Translations under genes and position numbers: made by a program
Notes under the pieces: generated by a model
Seen by the model: only the letters and a program-made list of their open reading frames with translations
Databases searched by the model: none
Told to the model about the DNA's origin: nothing
Shown here: positions 1 to 11,078 of the stretch, piece by piece
Layout of the letters: each line of letters opens with the position of its first letter
Numbering within the stretch: position 1 is the first letter of the stretch
Assembly (NCBI RefSeq): GCF_000264995.1
Contig: NW_006767435.1
Coordinates: 1,822,531 to 1,886,530 of the forward strand
Direction of reading: 5' to 3'
Length of the DNA: 64,000 nucleotides
DNA from: Punctularia strigosozonata HHB-11173 SS5
Lineage: Eukaryota; Basidiomycota; Agaricomycetes; Corticiales; Punctulariaceae

Positions 1-391
1 CAGACACCCATTCGTCGAGACGCTTGTTGAACTGGTCCCAGTGGACGAAGTACTCGAGCTTGTCCTCGGGCTTCTCGGGCTGCGCCTCCTCCTGCTCCTG
101 CGGCTTGCGCCGGGAGTAGCGGTTCTGCGGTTTTTCGCGGATCGAGAGGATCTCAGCGAGCCGCTCTTCTTCCTGGCCATCCGGACCTGGCCTGCGTATG
201 TAGATCTTGCATCCCACGGAGACGGTCTGGTTGGTTGGTTGGTTGGGGGGTTGTGTGGCGAGGATGAGTCAGTCGCGTCGTGGGACAGCCGACGATTGCG
301 TATCGCTGCGCACCTGGATGTTGTACGTCCCTCCTTTCGAGATGGGCGCGGGCTCCGACGGAACGTCTTCTCTCGGCGTCGGCGGCGACAT
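1..391 (-). CDS. ESA1: Histone acetyltransferase ESA1 (MYST/KAT5), 5' part, runs off left edge
   Basis: Two exons are visible, 314..391 and <1..226, split by an 87-nt GT..AG intron. The first encodes a Pro-rich acidic leader beginning MSPPTPREDV. The second encodes VGCKIYIRRPG, then EILSIREKPQN, then YFVHWDQFNKRLDEW. That last stretch is the signature of the Tudor-knot (chromo barrel) domain at the N-terminus of Esa1/Tip60. The family is the catalytic subunit of NuA4 and acetylates histones H4 and H2A in the nucleus. About 100 residues are seen; the MYST catalytic domain lies beyond the window. A Gln/Glu/Pro-rich insert (KPQEQEEAQPEKPEDK) lies inside the knot domain. The start is the first ATG and the frame is kept across the intron. 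Other MYST enzymes (Sas2, Sas3) lack this kind of knot sequence, so the assignment is fairly firm. Confidence 0.93.
229..250. repeat. (GGTT)4 plus G6 tract at ESA1 intron 3' end
   Basis: On the sense (minus) strand this reads as a C run followed by CCAA repeats that end exactly in the intron's acceptor CCAG. The tetranucleotide repeat therefore forms the last ~24 nt of ESA1 intron 1, in place of an ordinary pyrimidine tract. Confidence 0.85.
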
Positions 392-1302
392 GAAGAATGA
401 GGGCCTTCGCTGAGCTGTACGACGGCCACCCTTTCGCTCAGTTTGCTTGCCAACGAGTCACCGTTCTGTGGCTGTGCTGCCGGGCGCTTGCAAACCCAGC
501 GTCTGTTAAATGTTTCTCCCTGAAGTTTCACGAAAGGACGGAGTTCTAGGGACACACGCTTTCGACTGGTTTCACGGTAGCGACAAGATCCTCTATTTCA
601 AGATGAGCTATTTGACGATCTTAGACTATACAATATGTGATGTAATGCATGGATGGTGTATACTTGCAAGACCGGTGACGAAGAGCGAGACATTACAGAT
701 ATCGTGGAACGGCACAAATATTGTTCACTACCCCTGTGCCCGATGCCATGACATCAAAGCCGCAAATGAAATCAAGGAGAGAGTCCACGTGTGGCGCAGA
801 TAGCGTAGAGAAAACGAAGTGATCATAGCAGCGATTAATGATTATTTCCTCCCCGGACCGGCCTCCATCTCCAACTGCCTCGACGGGTCTGGCAGCAAGC
901 GCCAGATAGCATCCGACGGAAACAGAACCCACCCCCAAACCCACCAATTCCAAAACACATGCGTCGAACTCGCAACGCTCTACAGATCGGCCAAAGGTAC
1001 TTGATCGCGCTCGATCTCGGAATGGAAACCAAGGCGATGCGTTCGTGAGGAGAGGGGCCAGATCGGTGCGTGTATATGCCGATCCATATGGCCCCCCTCC
1101 GTCGTCGTCGTCGTCGTCGTCAATGCCATCGCTGATTATCCACCGACCGCAGGCACGGCGGGTTGCGTCGGCGTTCCTCGCCTACGCGGCGCGACGACAC
1201 CCGGGTAACGACTAGCGCCGGGCTCGCGTCGTGGCCTCATATTTTCGGGGTAGATATCATGGCGTGCAGGCGGTGCGTAGATCGCGGAATCGTGTATGTG
1301 CG
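392..1302. other. Intergenic: ESA1 upstream region and PBS2 downstream region
   Basis: No gene recognised. Both flanking genes are on the minus strand, so this should hold the ESA1 promoter and the PBS2 terminator. The only clear structure is a perfect (GTC)7 microsatellite at 1101..1121. Short ORFs here have no family resemblance and overlap one another in several frames. Confidence 0.7.
1101..1121. repeat. (GTC)7 microsatellite
   Basis: Seven perfect GTC units in noncoding DNA downstream of PBS2. A repeat of the same unit and copy number occurs at 60669..60689 downstream of the CSL gene. Confidence 0.9.
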
Positions 1303-3032
1303 CTATGCCACGTCTACTGGCGGATCTTCCGCCTGCGGACGCTGAAGCGACTGGTCACCGCCTTGGGTATTCTTGACGTCTCGCTGAGTAATGGCGAATG
1401 CGACCCATGCGGGCATATCGACATCGCGTGACTGATCTTCGATCATCCATGGATGTTCCTGCGATGAGCAATCGTTAGCGTTTCATCTCGGAGATTAATG
1501 CGAGCGGGGGCGCGCACGAGTAGCTCCGCATAGGTAGCTCTGCGTTCCGGAATCTTCTCCAGACATCGATCGACCCAATCCCTGGCGTTGGCTGAGAAAC
1601 GTTCCTCAGGCAGTTCCGGGGGTGGACCGTGAACGATTGCGGTGAGTTGCGCGAAGACATTCGAGTACGTTTCTGGGATGTTTGCGTGAGCGAAGGGACA
1701 TTGCCTTACGGCGAGGCTGTATAGTATACCTGGAGGGTATGGATATTGCCCAATGCCCATTTCTATTGCGGTCAGGCCAACGGACCAAATGTCGGAGGAT
1801 ACCGTGTATGCGCCGAGACTGCCGACCGATTCGCCCTTTATCCGTTCAGGGGCCATGTAGGATTGACACCCGATATTTGTCCTGGCTAGTGACTTCTCGA
1901 GTTGACCTGAAACCCCGAAATCGCAAAGCTTGATTTGACCCTTGCGGTTCACGAGTACGTTCGTGGGCTTGACGTCTAGGACGAAGTTGGTTATGTGATT
2001 TGACGTCAATCACAAGCAAACTTACCTCGATGCATGATTTGTAACTCGTCCTTCAAGAACTTGAGCCCACGGCACATGCTCGCAAGGATCCGTGCCAAGA
2101 CTTCTTCTGGTACGCCTCCCGCCTGAAGCTTGTCCATGCTGCCCGCGTCCATGAATTCCATGCAGAAGTACACGCAGCTCTCGATGAAGAAGGCGCCGTA
2201 AAACTCGACGATCTCCGGAGCGACCGCTCGATGTAGGATATCAAGCTCCATGAGGATCGCGTTGAGTTTCGACTGCTCCAGTTCTAGCCGAATCTCCTTC
2301 ATCGCCATGAGAACCTTGGTCGGTTTGTGCAGTACCCGCTTGACGGTGCCATAGTTGCCCTTTCCGAGGTCTTCGTAGAGTTCCAATTGGTCCATATTTA
2401 TCGCGAAAGATTGCCCGCTCGAGAAGTCTACGCCGGTCGCATGTATAACCAGCTTGCCCTCGAAACTTAGTCGGCCAGAAGGGTCACTGCGGCAGATACA
2501 CATGTCAGACACGGCAGCATATCGCGGTCGAAGAAGCGGTTCGAAAGAATAGACGCGATGCAGTCCGCCACCCGAGATCAGCGAACGGAGATGAACGAAG
2601 GGTCACTTACACAATCTTCCCGAAATTAGCAAATGGCGAGCCTGAGACGGCCGGTCGCTTTATCGGGGGATCATCGGGAGCCAACGACGGGGCACCCGCG
2701 CCCAATCCGGCGCCCAGCGCGCCCCCTCCCGGTGCGCCGTCCAGGACGTTTTCGAGCTTGAGCCCGGGCCCCTTTCTCCTGCCCGCGAGGCCTGCCCCGG
2801 GCTTGCCCAGCTGAGGCCCGGCGGGGGCGCTGCGAGAGTTGCCGGCACCGTTCGGATCGACGGGCGGGCGCTGTCCCCGGTTGGCCATCGCGGCCATCTT
2901 CGCCTGGAGCGAGGGCGGGATCGGGGTCGCGCCGGCGCGGGTGGCGAGCAGTCTACTTCCCGGGGCCGTCCTGGGCGCGGCGCGGGGAGGCGGGCGGGGG
3001 GCATCGGTGGTGGATGAGGAGGGGTCGGGCAT
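1303..3032 (-). CDS. PBS2: MAP kinase kinase of the HOG/stress pathway (Pbs2/Wis1 type)
   Basis: Five exons (2611..3032, 2026..2486, 1730..1975, 1518..1672, 1303..1458) give 479 residues. Residues 1-140 are a Pro/Ala/Gly-rich, probably disordered leader. The kinase domain follows with the glycine loop DLGKGNYGTVKRV, ATP-binding Lys in MAMKEIRLE, catalytic loop HRDVKPTNVLVN and DFGVSG. The activation segment SLARTNIGCQSYMAPERI carries the Ser/Thr pair phosphorylated by MAPKKKs; TNIGCQSYMAPERI is the hallmark of Pbs2/Wis1 and separates it from Ste7- and Mkk1-type MAPKKs. The known role is relay of osmotic and oxidative stress to the Hog1/Sty1 MAPK. The last intron (59 nt) restores a normal C-terminus (EHPWMIEDQSRDVDMPAW); without it the reading ends early in unrelated sequence. 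Intron 3 (57 nt) is a multiple of three and has no stop, so retention would insert 19 residues. Confidence 0.95.
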
Positions 3033-5272
3033 GGTGGTGGCAGGGAGTCGTCGAGATGGTGAAGATGGAAGATGCGCGTCGGATGAAAGGAGAGTAAAGG
3101 GTTTCGCAGGGAAGCGACGTCATACCCTCGAGGAAACCTCACTGCGCCCGAGCGACGACGCTCTAAATAATCACCTTCACGCTGGACCTGTTTATAATCG
3201 CCACCCTCGATTTGTACGCTTATCATGAGCCGCGGGTAGTCGCGGATATATGCAGCACAGCTCAACGGCCTTCATTTCGTATTCGAGCAACTGCGCATTC
3301 GGAAGGCGTCCGCATCCCGGCGGCGAGCTCATGCGTACTACGCGTCCTAGCCGCGCACGATGGTGGTATCTTCTCGCGCCGGCTCACAAAGGAACCTGCA
3401 GCTCGATCGATATGTCTCGCCAGGCCGGGGGTGGATGCGGCCGTACGGTGCCAGGAACTTGGCGGGCGCGGATCCTACGGCACCGGCCTTGCAATTGCCA
3501 GGACAAACGTCAGTGTCTCCAGAGAGCCAACCAAGACGCAAATCCACTCTGCTCTCCGCATCAAACGAGGAAGTATCAATGCCATGACATCAGCGACGCG
3601 CTTGCTCCTGCCATGACCGACTCTCATAACGGCGACAGCCTATTTCGAGTGACAGCTCCGCTTCTCAATGCAGCCTCACCCTTTGGTACAGGACACCCAC
3701 TCGATAACAGGGTTCGTGATTGCCCACACCAAAACCCACCCTTGAACTTGGCCCCGCCGCCGCGTCCATGGTTCAAGAACAAGAAAGCGGTACCCTACCC
3801 GCGCTCCTGGCGCTACTATGGCTATGGATCTACCGAGTGACGCGCAAAACACCTCCCGGGAATGCGTTCGGTGGCGAGTTGACGCACCCGCGTCGTGGGC
3901 CAGTGACGTACTGGCCGCTCGCCTCGTGCGTGCCCGTAAGTACCTCAGTGCACTCGGAAGTTTGCAGGTTCGATGTATGTCAAACTCTAGTACAGCGCTC
4001 GCGTCTTCCTCGCCATCAACGTCGTCATTTGGCATGCTTAGGTCCGGTACTCGGAAGATTAGGTGCTCCGAATGCCAGTTTCCGCAGCCCGCCCGGGTGC
4101 CTTGGCGTTTTTGGCATGCATGATGTTCGAAGCTTTCTCACCTAGGGATCCGTGTTGCCATTCAAGGCTGTCGTTGCCATTCAGACCGAAATTTGCAAGT
4201 TGCAGCTTGCAACTCGCATCGCGGGCGGCGCGGATCCAGCGAAGCCGCCCCAAGACGCCATATTCACGCATTCCTGGCCACCAACTAGGAACTCCCACTT
4301 CCCGCCGTAGTGTGTTGCGTTCAGGGCTTGTCGGAGTACGAGCACCATCTGCCAGAGCTTGTCCTGGAACCCTGTCTCGGTGCCTTTGCTATCTTATCAC
4401 GCCCCCATACCCTTCAGGTTGCTCAAAGTCCGCGTTGTTCCATTCCAACTGCAATATACCTTTGGTATGTATGCAAGTGCGCAGGCATGCCATATCTCTG
4501 AACCGAGCTCGCGTTCAACTGGTTTGAGTTAACGTGCAGAGCTGAGCCAATCCACGCCCACCGGAGACGATTTGTGGCAACACACACCTTGACGTCACTC
4601 AAGCTCAAGTACTTGTACTGCAAACGTTGGCTTCTTCGTACTTATCACAACTCGTGTTTTACCCCTCATACGCAGAGGGATGACCCTGTACCAGGTACAT
4701 GGCGTTGCGGAAGCAAATAATCTCCCGATCAACAACCCGTGTTCGCATCCACCCGGGCATCCTTCACCACCTTGTGACACGCCTCCTTTGTTCGCTCGTG
4801 GGCAGAAGGCGCTCTCACCCTGCTCTCACCGGGCGCGTGTTGAAAGAAAGGCAAAGGACCCTCCGCCGTCGATGATCCCGTGTTCCACCCCCGCACCCAC
4901 CCACTATGATCACCCAGTCACAAGCAATAAGTAGGTACTTATATCAACCCGGCGCGCTGGACCACGAATCAGCAAAGCGGGCGGTGCCGAAAGGGTACAA
5001 ACCCTCGCTGTCAGGGCACCCTTTGATTATCAGAACGAAAATGTATCAAGTTCGGTCCGCGGTAGTTCATAGGCCGTGTATGGCCGGAACCCTCGGAGCA
5101 CGTACGCCGTATTCTGAAGCAGGAAAACATGATACAACGCGTCGTGTGTCGCTCACTGGATCAGCTATGTACACGGAAACAGGGTCGTTGAGAGACAGCT
5201 GTTGTAGACTGAATTCAAGCACGCCTCGTGGGTGTGGTCCGCGGAAGAGCGCGATCGTGTATAAAACACACA
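3033..5272. other. Intergenic, 2.2 kb, no recognisable gene
   Basis: This lies between PBS2 (start) and DPL1 (stop), both on the minus strand. Several ORFs of 100-200 codons exist in conflicting frames on both strands, but none shows a domain, a hydrophobicity pattern or introns that would join it to a family. It should include the PBS2 promoter next to 3033. No repeat structure was seen by eye. Confidence 0.6.
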
Positions 5273-7355
5273 TCACGCCTTGTACATAGCGTCCAGGAAA
5301 GCCGATGCCAGTTCCCCGACCATCGATGGTCCCACGGGACTCGAGTTGCCAAGACCTGCCAGCGACGAAACGATGAGTGGGGGTGACAACACGCATAACC
5401 GCAAGGTGTAACGTACCGTAAACGGCGACCATGTTTCCCTTGCCACCGGGTTGCAGCTTCGCCTCCTTAACGGCATCCTTCAGGTCGGCGATGAACGTAT
5501 CCACGATCGCCGTGGTCAACCGCTATCACGACACGCGTCAGCCAAACCACCTCGTCAGCAGTACGCGGGGAGGAGCAACTCACCGTGCACGCGATGTGAA
5601 CCGCAGGTGGGTTCGAGATCCCGTTCAGATGCCAGCCGCGCTTCGACATCGCGTCGCCGACCTCGAGCACGTTGACGACAGGCGAGCGCGAGGCGAAAGC
5701 GACGACCGACGCCGGCGGGTTGCCGAGCACGTACAGCTCAGAGATCTCGGTCGTGATCGCCTTCTGGATCTTCTTCGCACAGGAGACGATGGACCGGCAG
5801 GACTCGAGGTAACCGTTGTGTCCCATGTAGTTCATCGCCGCCCACGTTCCAGCAATCAATGCCCCGGGTCTATGTAAGTACGGTGAGGCGGGCGTCGCAA
5901 AGGATAGAAAGATATGTGATCACCTTGAGCCTGAAATACTGGGGCTACCGTAGACGCCGCCAATCCAGTCGGGTTGCACGTAGTATTGGTGTCTTCGCAG
6001 TTCAGCATCGCGGTACATAATCACCGACGAACCCTGCATGAATGAGTTCGTAAGAGATCCGGCGTTTCAGGAACGTCACGGCGCAAGAACACACCTTGGG
6101 AGCGAAGCCATACTTGTGAGTGTCGCAGCTGATGGCGGTGACACCCTCGACTCGGAAGTCAAACGGCTCGACCGGGAAGCCGGCCTCTTCGAGGAAAGGC
6201 ATGATAAAACTGCCCAGACAGCAGTCGACGTGAAGGCCAATGTTATGCTTTTTCGCCAACGCGCCGAGAGAGACGATGTCGTCTTGGCAGCCATCAGGGA
6301 AGTTGATCGCAGAGCTGACGAGCTTGCAGAACAGTCAGACTCAGGATGTTGACCGTGGAGCAAGCGGATCTATATACCATTATCGTGTTGCGGTTTCTGA
6401 TATTTGGTCAGCAAGGAGGACGCGCGGAGACATGAAAGCACCCTTACATCGCGCGCCGAACTCGTTTGATGTCCACTTGCCGTGTTTCCTGGTTCACGGG
6501 CATAGGATGGAGCTTGATCTTGAAGTACGCCGCTGCCTTGTTGAACGCCGCATGGGCGGTGATCGGCACGATCCTGCGTCCCGTCAGCGAGCAGATCCAG
6601 AGGCAGAGGCGTCAACCTCACATTTCCGGTTCAGTTATGCCCCTCACTGCTCTTGCCCAGTCGCGATGCGTTTTCACGGACATGAGGATGGATTCCGTGC
6701 CACCAGAGGTAGTAGTTCCGGCACCATTGGGGTTGTTGTACATCCGCAGACACATGGAGACGATCTCGGCGTCCATTTTGCGTATCGCGGGGAATACGTC
6801 GGGGTGCAGCGGGTTCGAGACGCAGTACCGCGCAAAGGCAGCGACGATAACCTTCTCCATATCTTCTCCTCCATCTAAACGACAGCATGAACACAGCGAT
6901 CCGGGGCCGAGATGAATACCCCACGTACGATAGACGGCGCCAGATAGCTTTCCGTGCCGCCAATCCGTGCCCTGCCCCATCTCCGCGTCCATCTTCTCCA
7001 TCTCGCCCTGTATCCATCCGAGCGTCTTGCCCTCGTCGGGCAACGACAGATGCCTGGTCACGTCTGCTCCCTTGGGCACGAGCTTGTTCTCGATGTCAAG
7101 CTTCGCCTTGCCCATCTCCGCCTCGACCTTCTTCCGCGCCGCGGGCAGGCGAAGCGCAAGTAGAATCACGCGCTGCGTCACCCAGCGCACGAAGTCGACA
7201 ACAGTTTGCGAGAGTCCCCGCGCGCGTACATGGCGCTGCGCCTTCACGAATTGGTTGAGGAGCACATAGTAGAACAGAGCTGTCTTGAGGGTATCCAGGT
7301 TCAGATTAGCGCGAACGACCGCGCGCGCGGTGGAGGCGCTTGGAATCCCAGTCAT
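5273..7355 (-). CDS. DPL1: Sphingosine-1-phosphate lyase (PLP-dependent)
   Basis: Nine exons (6929..7355, 6622..6874, 6448..6573, 6378..6396, 6095..6322, 5924..6033, 5584..5869, 5417..5522, 5273..5355) keep frame throughout and give 545 residues, normal for the family. An N-terminal hydrophobic stretch ([12 protein letters not shown]) fits the single ER-membrane anchor. Family motifs in order: [56 protein letters not shown], and [14 protein letters not shown] with the PLP-binding Lys, then [20 protein letters not shown]. The enzyme cleaves phosphorylated sphingoid bases into a fatty aldehyde and phosphoethanolamine, the exit step of sphingolipid breakdown. Exon 4 is only 19 nt; with flanking bases it supplies NRNTIM, the conserved A-I-N-R-N-T motif, so it is real. 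Starts at the first ATG. Confidence 0.95.
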
Positions 7356-7668
7356 GGCGACTTGCGGAGAGGGTTAAGTGGGGGAGTCAGACCTGAGATC
7401 CGGGACCTGGCAGTCCTCCGTAAGATGGCGCGCGGCCTGATATATATGCAGGTCCTCGCGGGCAAAGGTCAGTCCTAGACCGTCAGCGCTGCCGAATGCG
7501 CTTCAATTGCTCGCTTCCGGGTGGCCATGGTCCGAGTAATCGCGTGGCCGGCACTTCAATTCACGGCACCCGATCTGGCTGGATCTCCGAGCCCTCCTCC
7601 AACAACACAGAAGATAATTTACATTTATAACGATACCTTGGATGTCTGACAATAATACTCTGGTCTAC
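7356..7668. other. Intergenic: DPL1 promoter and glycosyltransferase terminator
   Basis: A 313-bp spacer between two minus-strand genes. No ORF or repeat of note. Confidence 0.7.
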
Positions 7669-9507
7669 TCAGCCCCTCTCGGCGATACTAAGTCCTTGCT
7701 GAACTCTCCACAGGACATCTTCTACGTACGCACTGAAAGTGCTGCCAGGTGTGCCGACCACTCCATTCGCCCTGGAAATGACAAACGCGTCGATGAGGGG
7801 AATTAGGAAAGGGAGAAGCAGGAGGTTATCTCTCGGATTACGCAATATGCGCAGTCGAGAGGCAAGAGCGGAAAGTTCGGGATGTGTCGTAGCAACCTCG
7901 AATGGTGATGCAGCATCGGAGGTTTCGGGGATGCCGGAGGTGGTAAGGAAGTCTGAGAGAAAGAATGTACAAGGGAAGGTGCGAAGCACGGGTTCAATGA
8001 ACGGGGAAGACGAGGGGTTCGCGACATCCGTGGCGATGAACAGCGGTGTATTGAGTGCTTGAAGTCGGGGATCTCGGTGCGATGGGCGTCGACAGCGAAC
8101 GTTGTCCCTCCGTTCGTCCCATCGATGGCCACTCAATGGCTGCCGCGACTGATCGTGGAAGTTCCAAACCAGCTCATCCAGCTCTTTGACCACCTCCTGC
8201 TCGAGTAGTGCGATGTCTTGAACGAGCGATTGCCATACATGACGAACATTGCGTTGTGCCTTCTCCTTGAATTCGCCATCCCCGACGCGAACGTGCGCGC
8301 CCAGAAAACGGGTGTCTTCTGTCAAGATACTAGCAATGGAACTGGATATGTCGTTTAGGAGAGGGTTGGTAAAGGTCATCGCCCTCCGGATTCGCGTTCG
8401 TATATCCCGATGACGAGAGTCACGGAGCCAAAGACGCGAGGAGCCGAACAAAGATCCAAAGCGCATGATGGCTTCCGGGTATTGTTGGAGGGAGGCAATG
8501 GGCATACACTGTTGGTATTTGTGCCCTGAGCTGAGATCCTTTCCTGAAGGGATGAAGTCAACGATGCGGTAGTGATATGCAGAGGTATCTTCGAAGGTTA
8601 TAGCGTCCCCAAGTCTCGAATCGCGGAGGAGAGCCTCGAGGTTGTCGCCCACCACAAGGTCGGACGTCTCTCGCAATGAGGAAACGCGGACTTGGTATCG
8701 TATGCTGTCCATGTCGACGATCCAATGCCACGGGATCTCGGTCCAGTCGGAATATCCTTCGCACTCCGGGGGTATTATGATGCCATCCGGCACCTTAGAG
8801 CAATGCAAGAGACCGTCCTTGGTGGCATGCAAAAGGGAACGCAGAAGTTTGGAATACGGCAAGTAACGTAGCGGCTTGGAGCCAAGACGCGCAGGAGGTA
8901 TAAGCAGAGTGCGATTCAGGATTTGCGCCAACACGAGCGCGTTTTCGAGGGCTATGCGTTGGTTGTGCAAGCCACTGTGCGGTAGGTACGTAAGGAACCT
9001 CTCGCCGTCGAAGATCCGTCGAGACAGGTCTTCGTCTTGTTCGAGCGAAGGAAAGGGGTCATTGAATGAATAATGCCCTTGCGCTTGAGAGTCGGGTTCG
9101 TGAGCTCCTGGGCGAAGGAGAGGTGTGCTGGCGGGACGGTACCTGGAGGTGTAGAGGTACCATGCTGCACAAAACGAGCTGATGCTGGCAGTCGCCAGAA
9201 GAAACACCAGTAGGGTCAGGCGTTGCTCGTAGACCATCTTCTGGGTTCGCCTTCGCGGTCCTGGACGTGGCGGCAAGCTGGCCATCGCCGCCGCGGCGGC
9301 CTCCTCTGACTTGGTCTTCACCACCAAGCCCGACTTGCGAGGTCGGGTCGGCGTTTCCGGCGGGTACATTCTATGGTGTCCCTTCTCCATCTCGACAGAG
9401 GGCGAGGAGTAGGAATGCCTGCTGCCCGTGGCGAACATATCCGGAGAAACTTGGGCGAAGTGACGGGCACCGCAAACCTCGATAGACTCGTACACGTGCC
9501 CGCGCAT
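7669..9507 (-). CDS. Type II membrane glycosyltransferase, O-fucosyltransferase-like (CigA-like)
   Basis: Single-exon gene of 612 residues, unusual in this intron-rich neighbourhood. Residues ~1-90 are cytosolic and basic (PRPGPRRRTQK). One membrane span follows (about 93-113, LTLLVFLLATASISSFCAAW) and a long lumenal catalytic part, the topology of a Golgi/ER transferase. Motifs typical of fungal GDP-fucose O-fucosyltransferase-like proteins are FLTYLPHSGLHNQRIALENA, the acceptor-side GAHVRVGDGEF, PLFIATDVANP, and the C-terminal SRANGVVGTPGSTFSAYVED. The donor and acceptor are inferred from the family only. The first ATG lies 78 bp from the divergent ATG3 start; in-frame ATGs at about residues 24 and 40 could be the true start, which would lengthen the shared promoter without touching the membrane span. 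Confidence 0.8.
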   Translation of the reverse strand: MRGHVYESIEVCGARHFAQVSPDMFATGSRHSYSSPSVEMEKGHHRMYPPETPTRPRKSGLVVKTKSEEAAAAAMASLPPRPGPRRRTQKMVYEQRLTLLVFLLATASISSFCAAWYLYTSRYRPASTPLLRPGAHEPDSQAQGHYSFNDPFPSLEQDEDLSRRIFDGERFLTYLPHSGLHNQRIALENALVLAQILNRTLLIPPARLGSKPLRYLPYSKLLRSLLHATKDGLLHCSKVPDGIIIPPECEGYSDWTEIPWHWIVDMDSIRYQVRVSSLRETSDLVVGDNLEALLRDSRLGDAITFEDTSAYHYRIVDFIPSGKDLSSGHKYQQCMPIASLQQYPEAIMRFGSLFGSSRLWLRDSRHRDIRTRIRRAMTFTNPLLNDISSSIASILTEDTRFLGAHVRVGDGEFKEKAQRNVRHVWQSLVQDIALLEQEVVKELDELVWNFHDQSRQPLSGHRWDERRDNVRCRRPSHRDPRLQALNTPLFIATDVANPSSSPFIEPVLRTFPCTFFLSDFLTTSGIPETSDAASPFEVATTHPELSALASRLRILRNPRDNLLLLPFLIPLIDAFVISRANGVVGTPGSTFSAYVEDVLWRVQQGLSIAERG

Positions 9508-9585
9508 CGATCATACTCGCGGTGAAGCGCGGCGCATAATACGGTTGGCTTCATACCCTCCCCATCCTCGTCGGTCGTCGTCATC

Positions 9586-11078
9586 ATGCACGCTATACAG
9601 GCGAGCACAACGATCCCGACGTACGATGATGATTCTGACTCTGCGCATTCGTAGCAACAATACTGGGCTGTCCGCGATTACCTGAGCCCCGTGAGCGCGA
9701 TCTTCAAGTCACCGGCCGGTAATCACGGCGTCGATAACATCGCGCTGACCCTCCATCGCTAGGTTCTCAAAGAATCCAAGTTCAAGGAGCACGGTCGTAT
9801 CACGCCTGGTGAGCAACTGTCGTTCGCTTTCGAGCGCTCGGTTTCGCTGAAGTCCCTGCTGTCACTAGAGGAGTTCGTTGCGGCGGGCGATTTCCTTACG
9901 TACAAGTTCCCGGTATGGACATGGTGCGCGCTTTACTTATCGAATGCTGTATTTATTGCGTGTGGATGCTAATGATCCGTTTCTGGTACAGGGAGAAGGG
10001 TGATGCCTCCAAGGCTCGCGATTATTTGCCCGCCGATAAACAATATTTGGTCACACGCGGCGTGCCCTGTCTTCGACGCGCCACATCTCTCGCATATACC
10101 GATGCAGACGAGGATGCGGAACGTCTCCTAAATATCGGCGATGGCCCCGCAGTCGAAGGCGACGAATGGGTCGAGACGCATACTGGTCGCATTTCCGAGG
10201 GTAACCCGTCCCAGATCGACGACATACCCGATGCCGACGACGAAGAACACGAGATAAGCGGGAAGATGGCGAACTTGGGCCTGGGGAAGCACGGTGCTGA
10301 CAGTGGCGGAACGGCGGTAGGAGATATTCCGGACATGGACGAGATTCCGGACATGGAAGAGGACTTTGAAGAAGCGGAGGATGAGGCCGTCAAGAAGCCC
10401 GCTACTTCACCAGCGGATGGGAAGGTCGTTGACGGGGCGGAGGTAGAGGTGGCGAAGGGCAACCTTCTGCAGGTCCGGACGTACGATGTGATGATCACGT
10501 ACGACAAGTACTATCAGACGCCTCGTATTTGGTTGGTCGGGTACGATGAGGTATGGGATCTATGTATTGTCAATCTGTCTATTCTTCTTCACGCTTGCTT
10601 TCCCTTTGCCAGAATCGGTCACCGCTGACCCCTCCGCAAATATTCCAAGACGTCTCCGCCGAGCACGCCTTCAAGACCGTGACCATTGAGCCATTCCCGC
10701 ACTCAGCGTCCCTTCAAGCCGCGTCCGTACATCCTTGCAAACATGCCAATGTTATGAAGAAAGTCATCGAGAGGATGAATAATTCTGTGATTGCTTCGCA
10801 ACTTGCGCAACAAACCGGGACAAGCAGCTCAAGTAAGAAGAACTCATTTCATCCTCTCAGTGTAAAAATTCTGAACACTGCATGTAGGCAAGAGCATCAA
10901 TGCGGGCAAGGAGAAGCGCAAGTGGTTTGGCAGGCGAACTAGCGGGGGCCAAGGCGAAAAAGACGAAGGCGGCGAGGAAGTGGAGGGCATGCGGGTCGAC
11001 TTCTACCTCGTTGTTTTCCTCAAGTTCATCGCTAGTATTGTGCCCACGATCGAGGTCGACTCGACGACCGCGTTCTAA
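9586..11078 (+). CDS. ATG3: Autophagy E2-like conjugating enzyme Atg3
   Basis: Seven exons (9586..9600, 9655..9690, 9763..9808, 9869..9923, 9992..10550, 10613..10832, 10888..11078) give 373 residues. Atg3 accepts Atg8 from Atg7 as a thioester and passes it to phosphatidylethanolamine on the growing autophagosome. Visible: the N-terminal membrane-sensing helix ([19 protein letters not shown]), [18 protein letters not shown], the W/P core [19 protein letters not shown], an acidic flexible insert (~100-190) and the catalytic Cys279 in [11 protein letters not shown]. The C-terminus is [13 protein letters not shown]...TTAF. Exon 1 is only 15 nt (MHAIQ) and is joined by a 54-nt intron with a GC donor (GCGAGC...TAG). 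No GT donor nearby keeps frame with the conserved [10 protein letters not shown]. It diverges from the glycosyltransferase gene 78 bp away. Confidence 0.96.

Noticed and set aside
3250-3840. 196-codon plus-strand ORF upstream of PBS2
   Set aside because: Basic, low-information translation with no family resemblance, overlapped by equally long ORFs in other frames.
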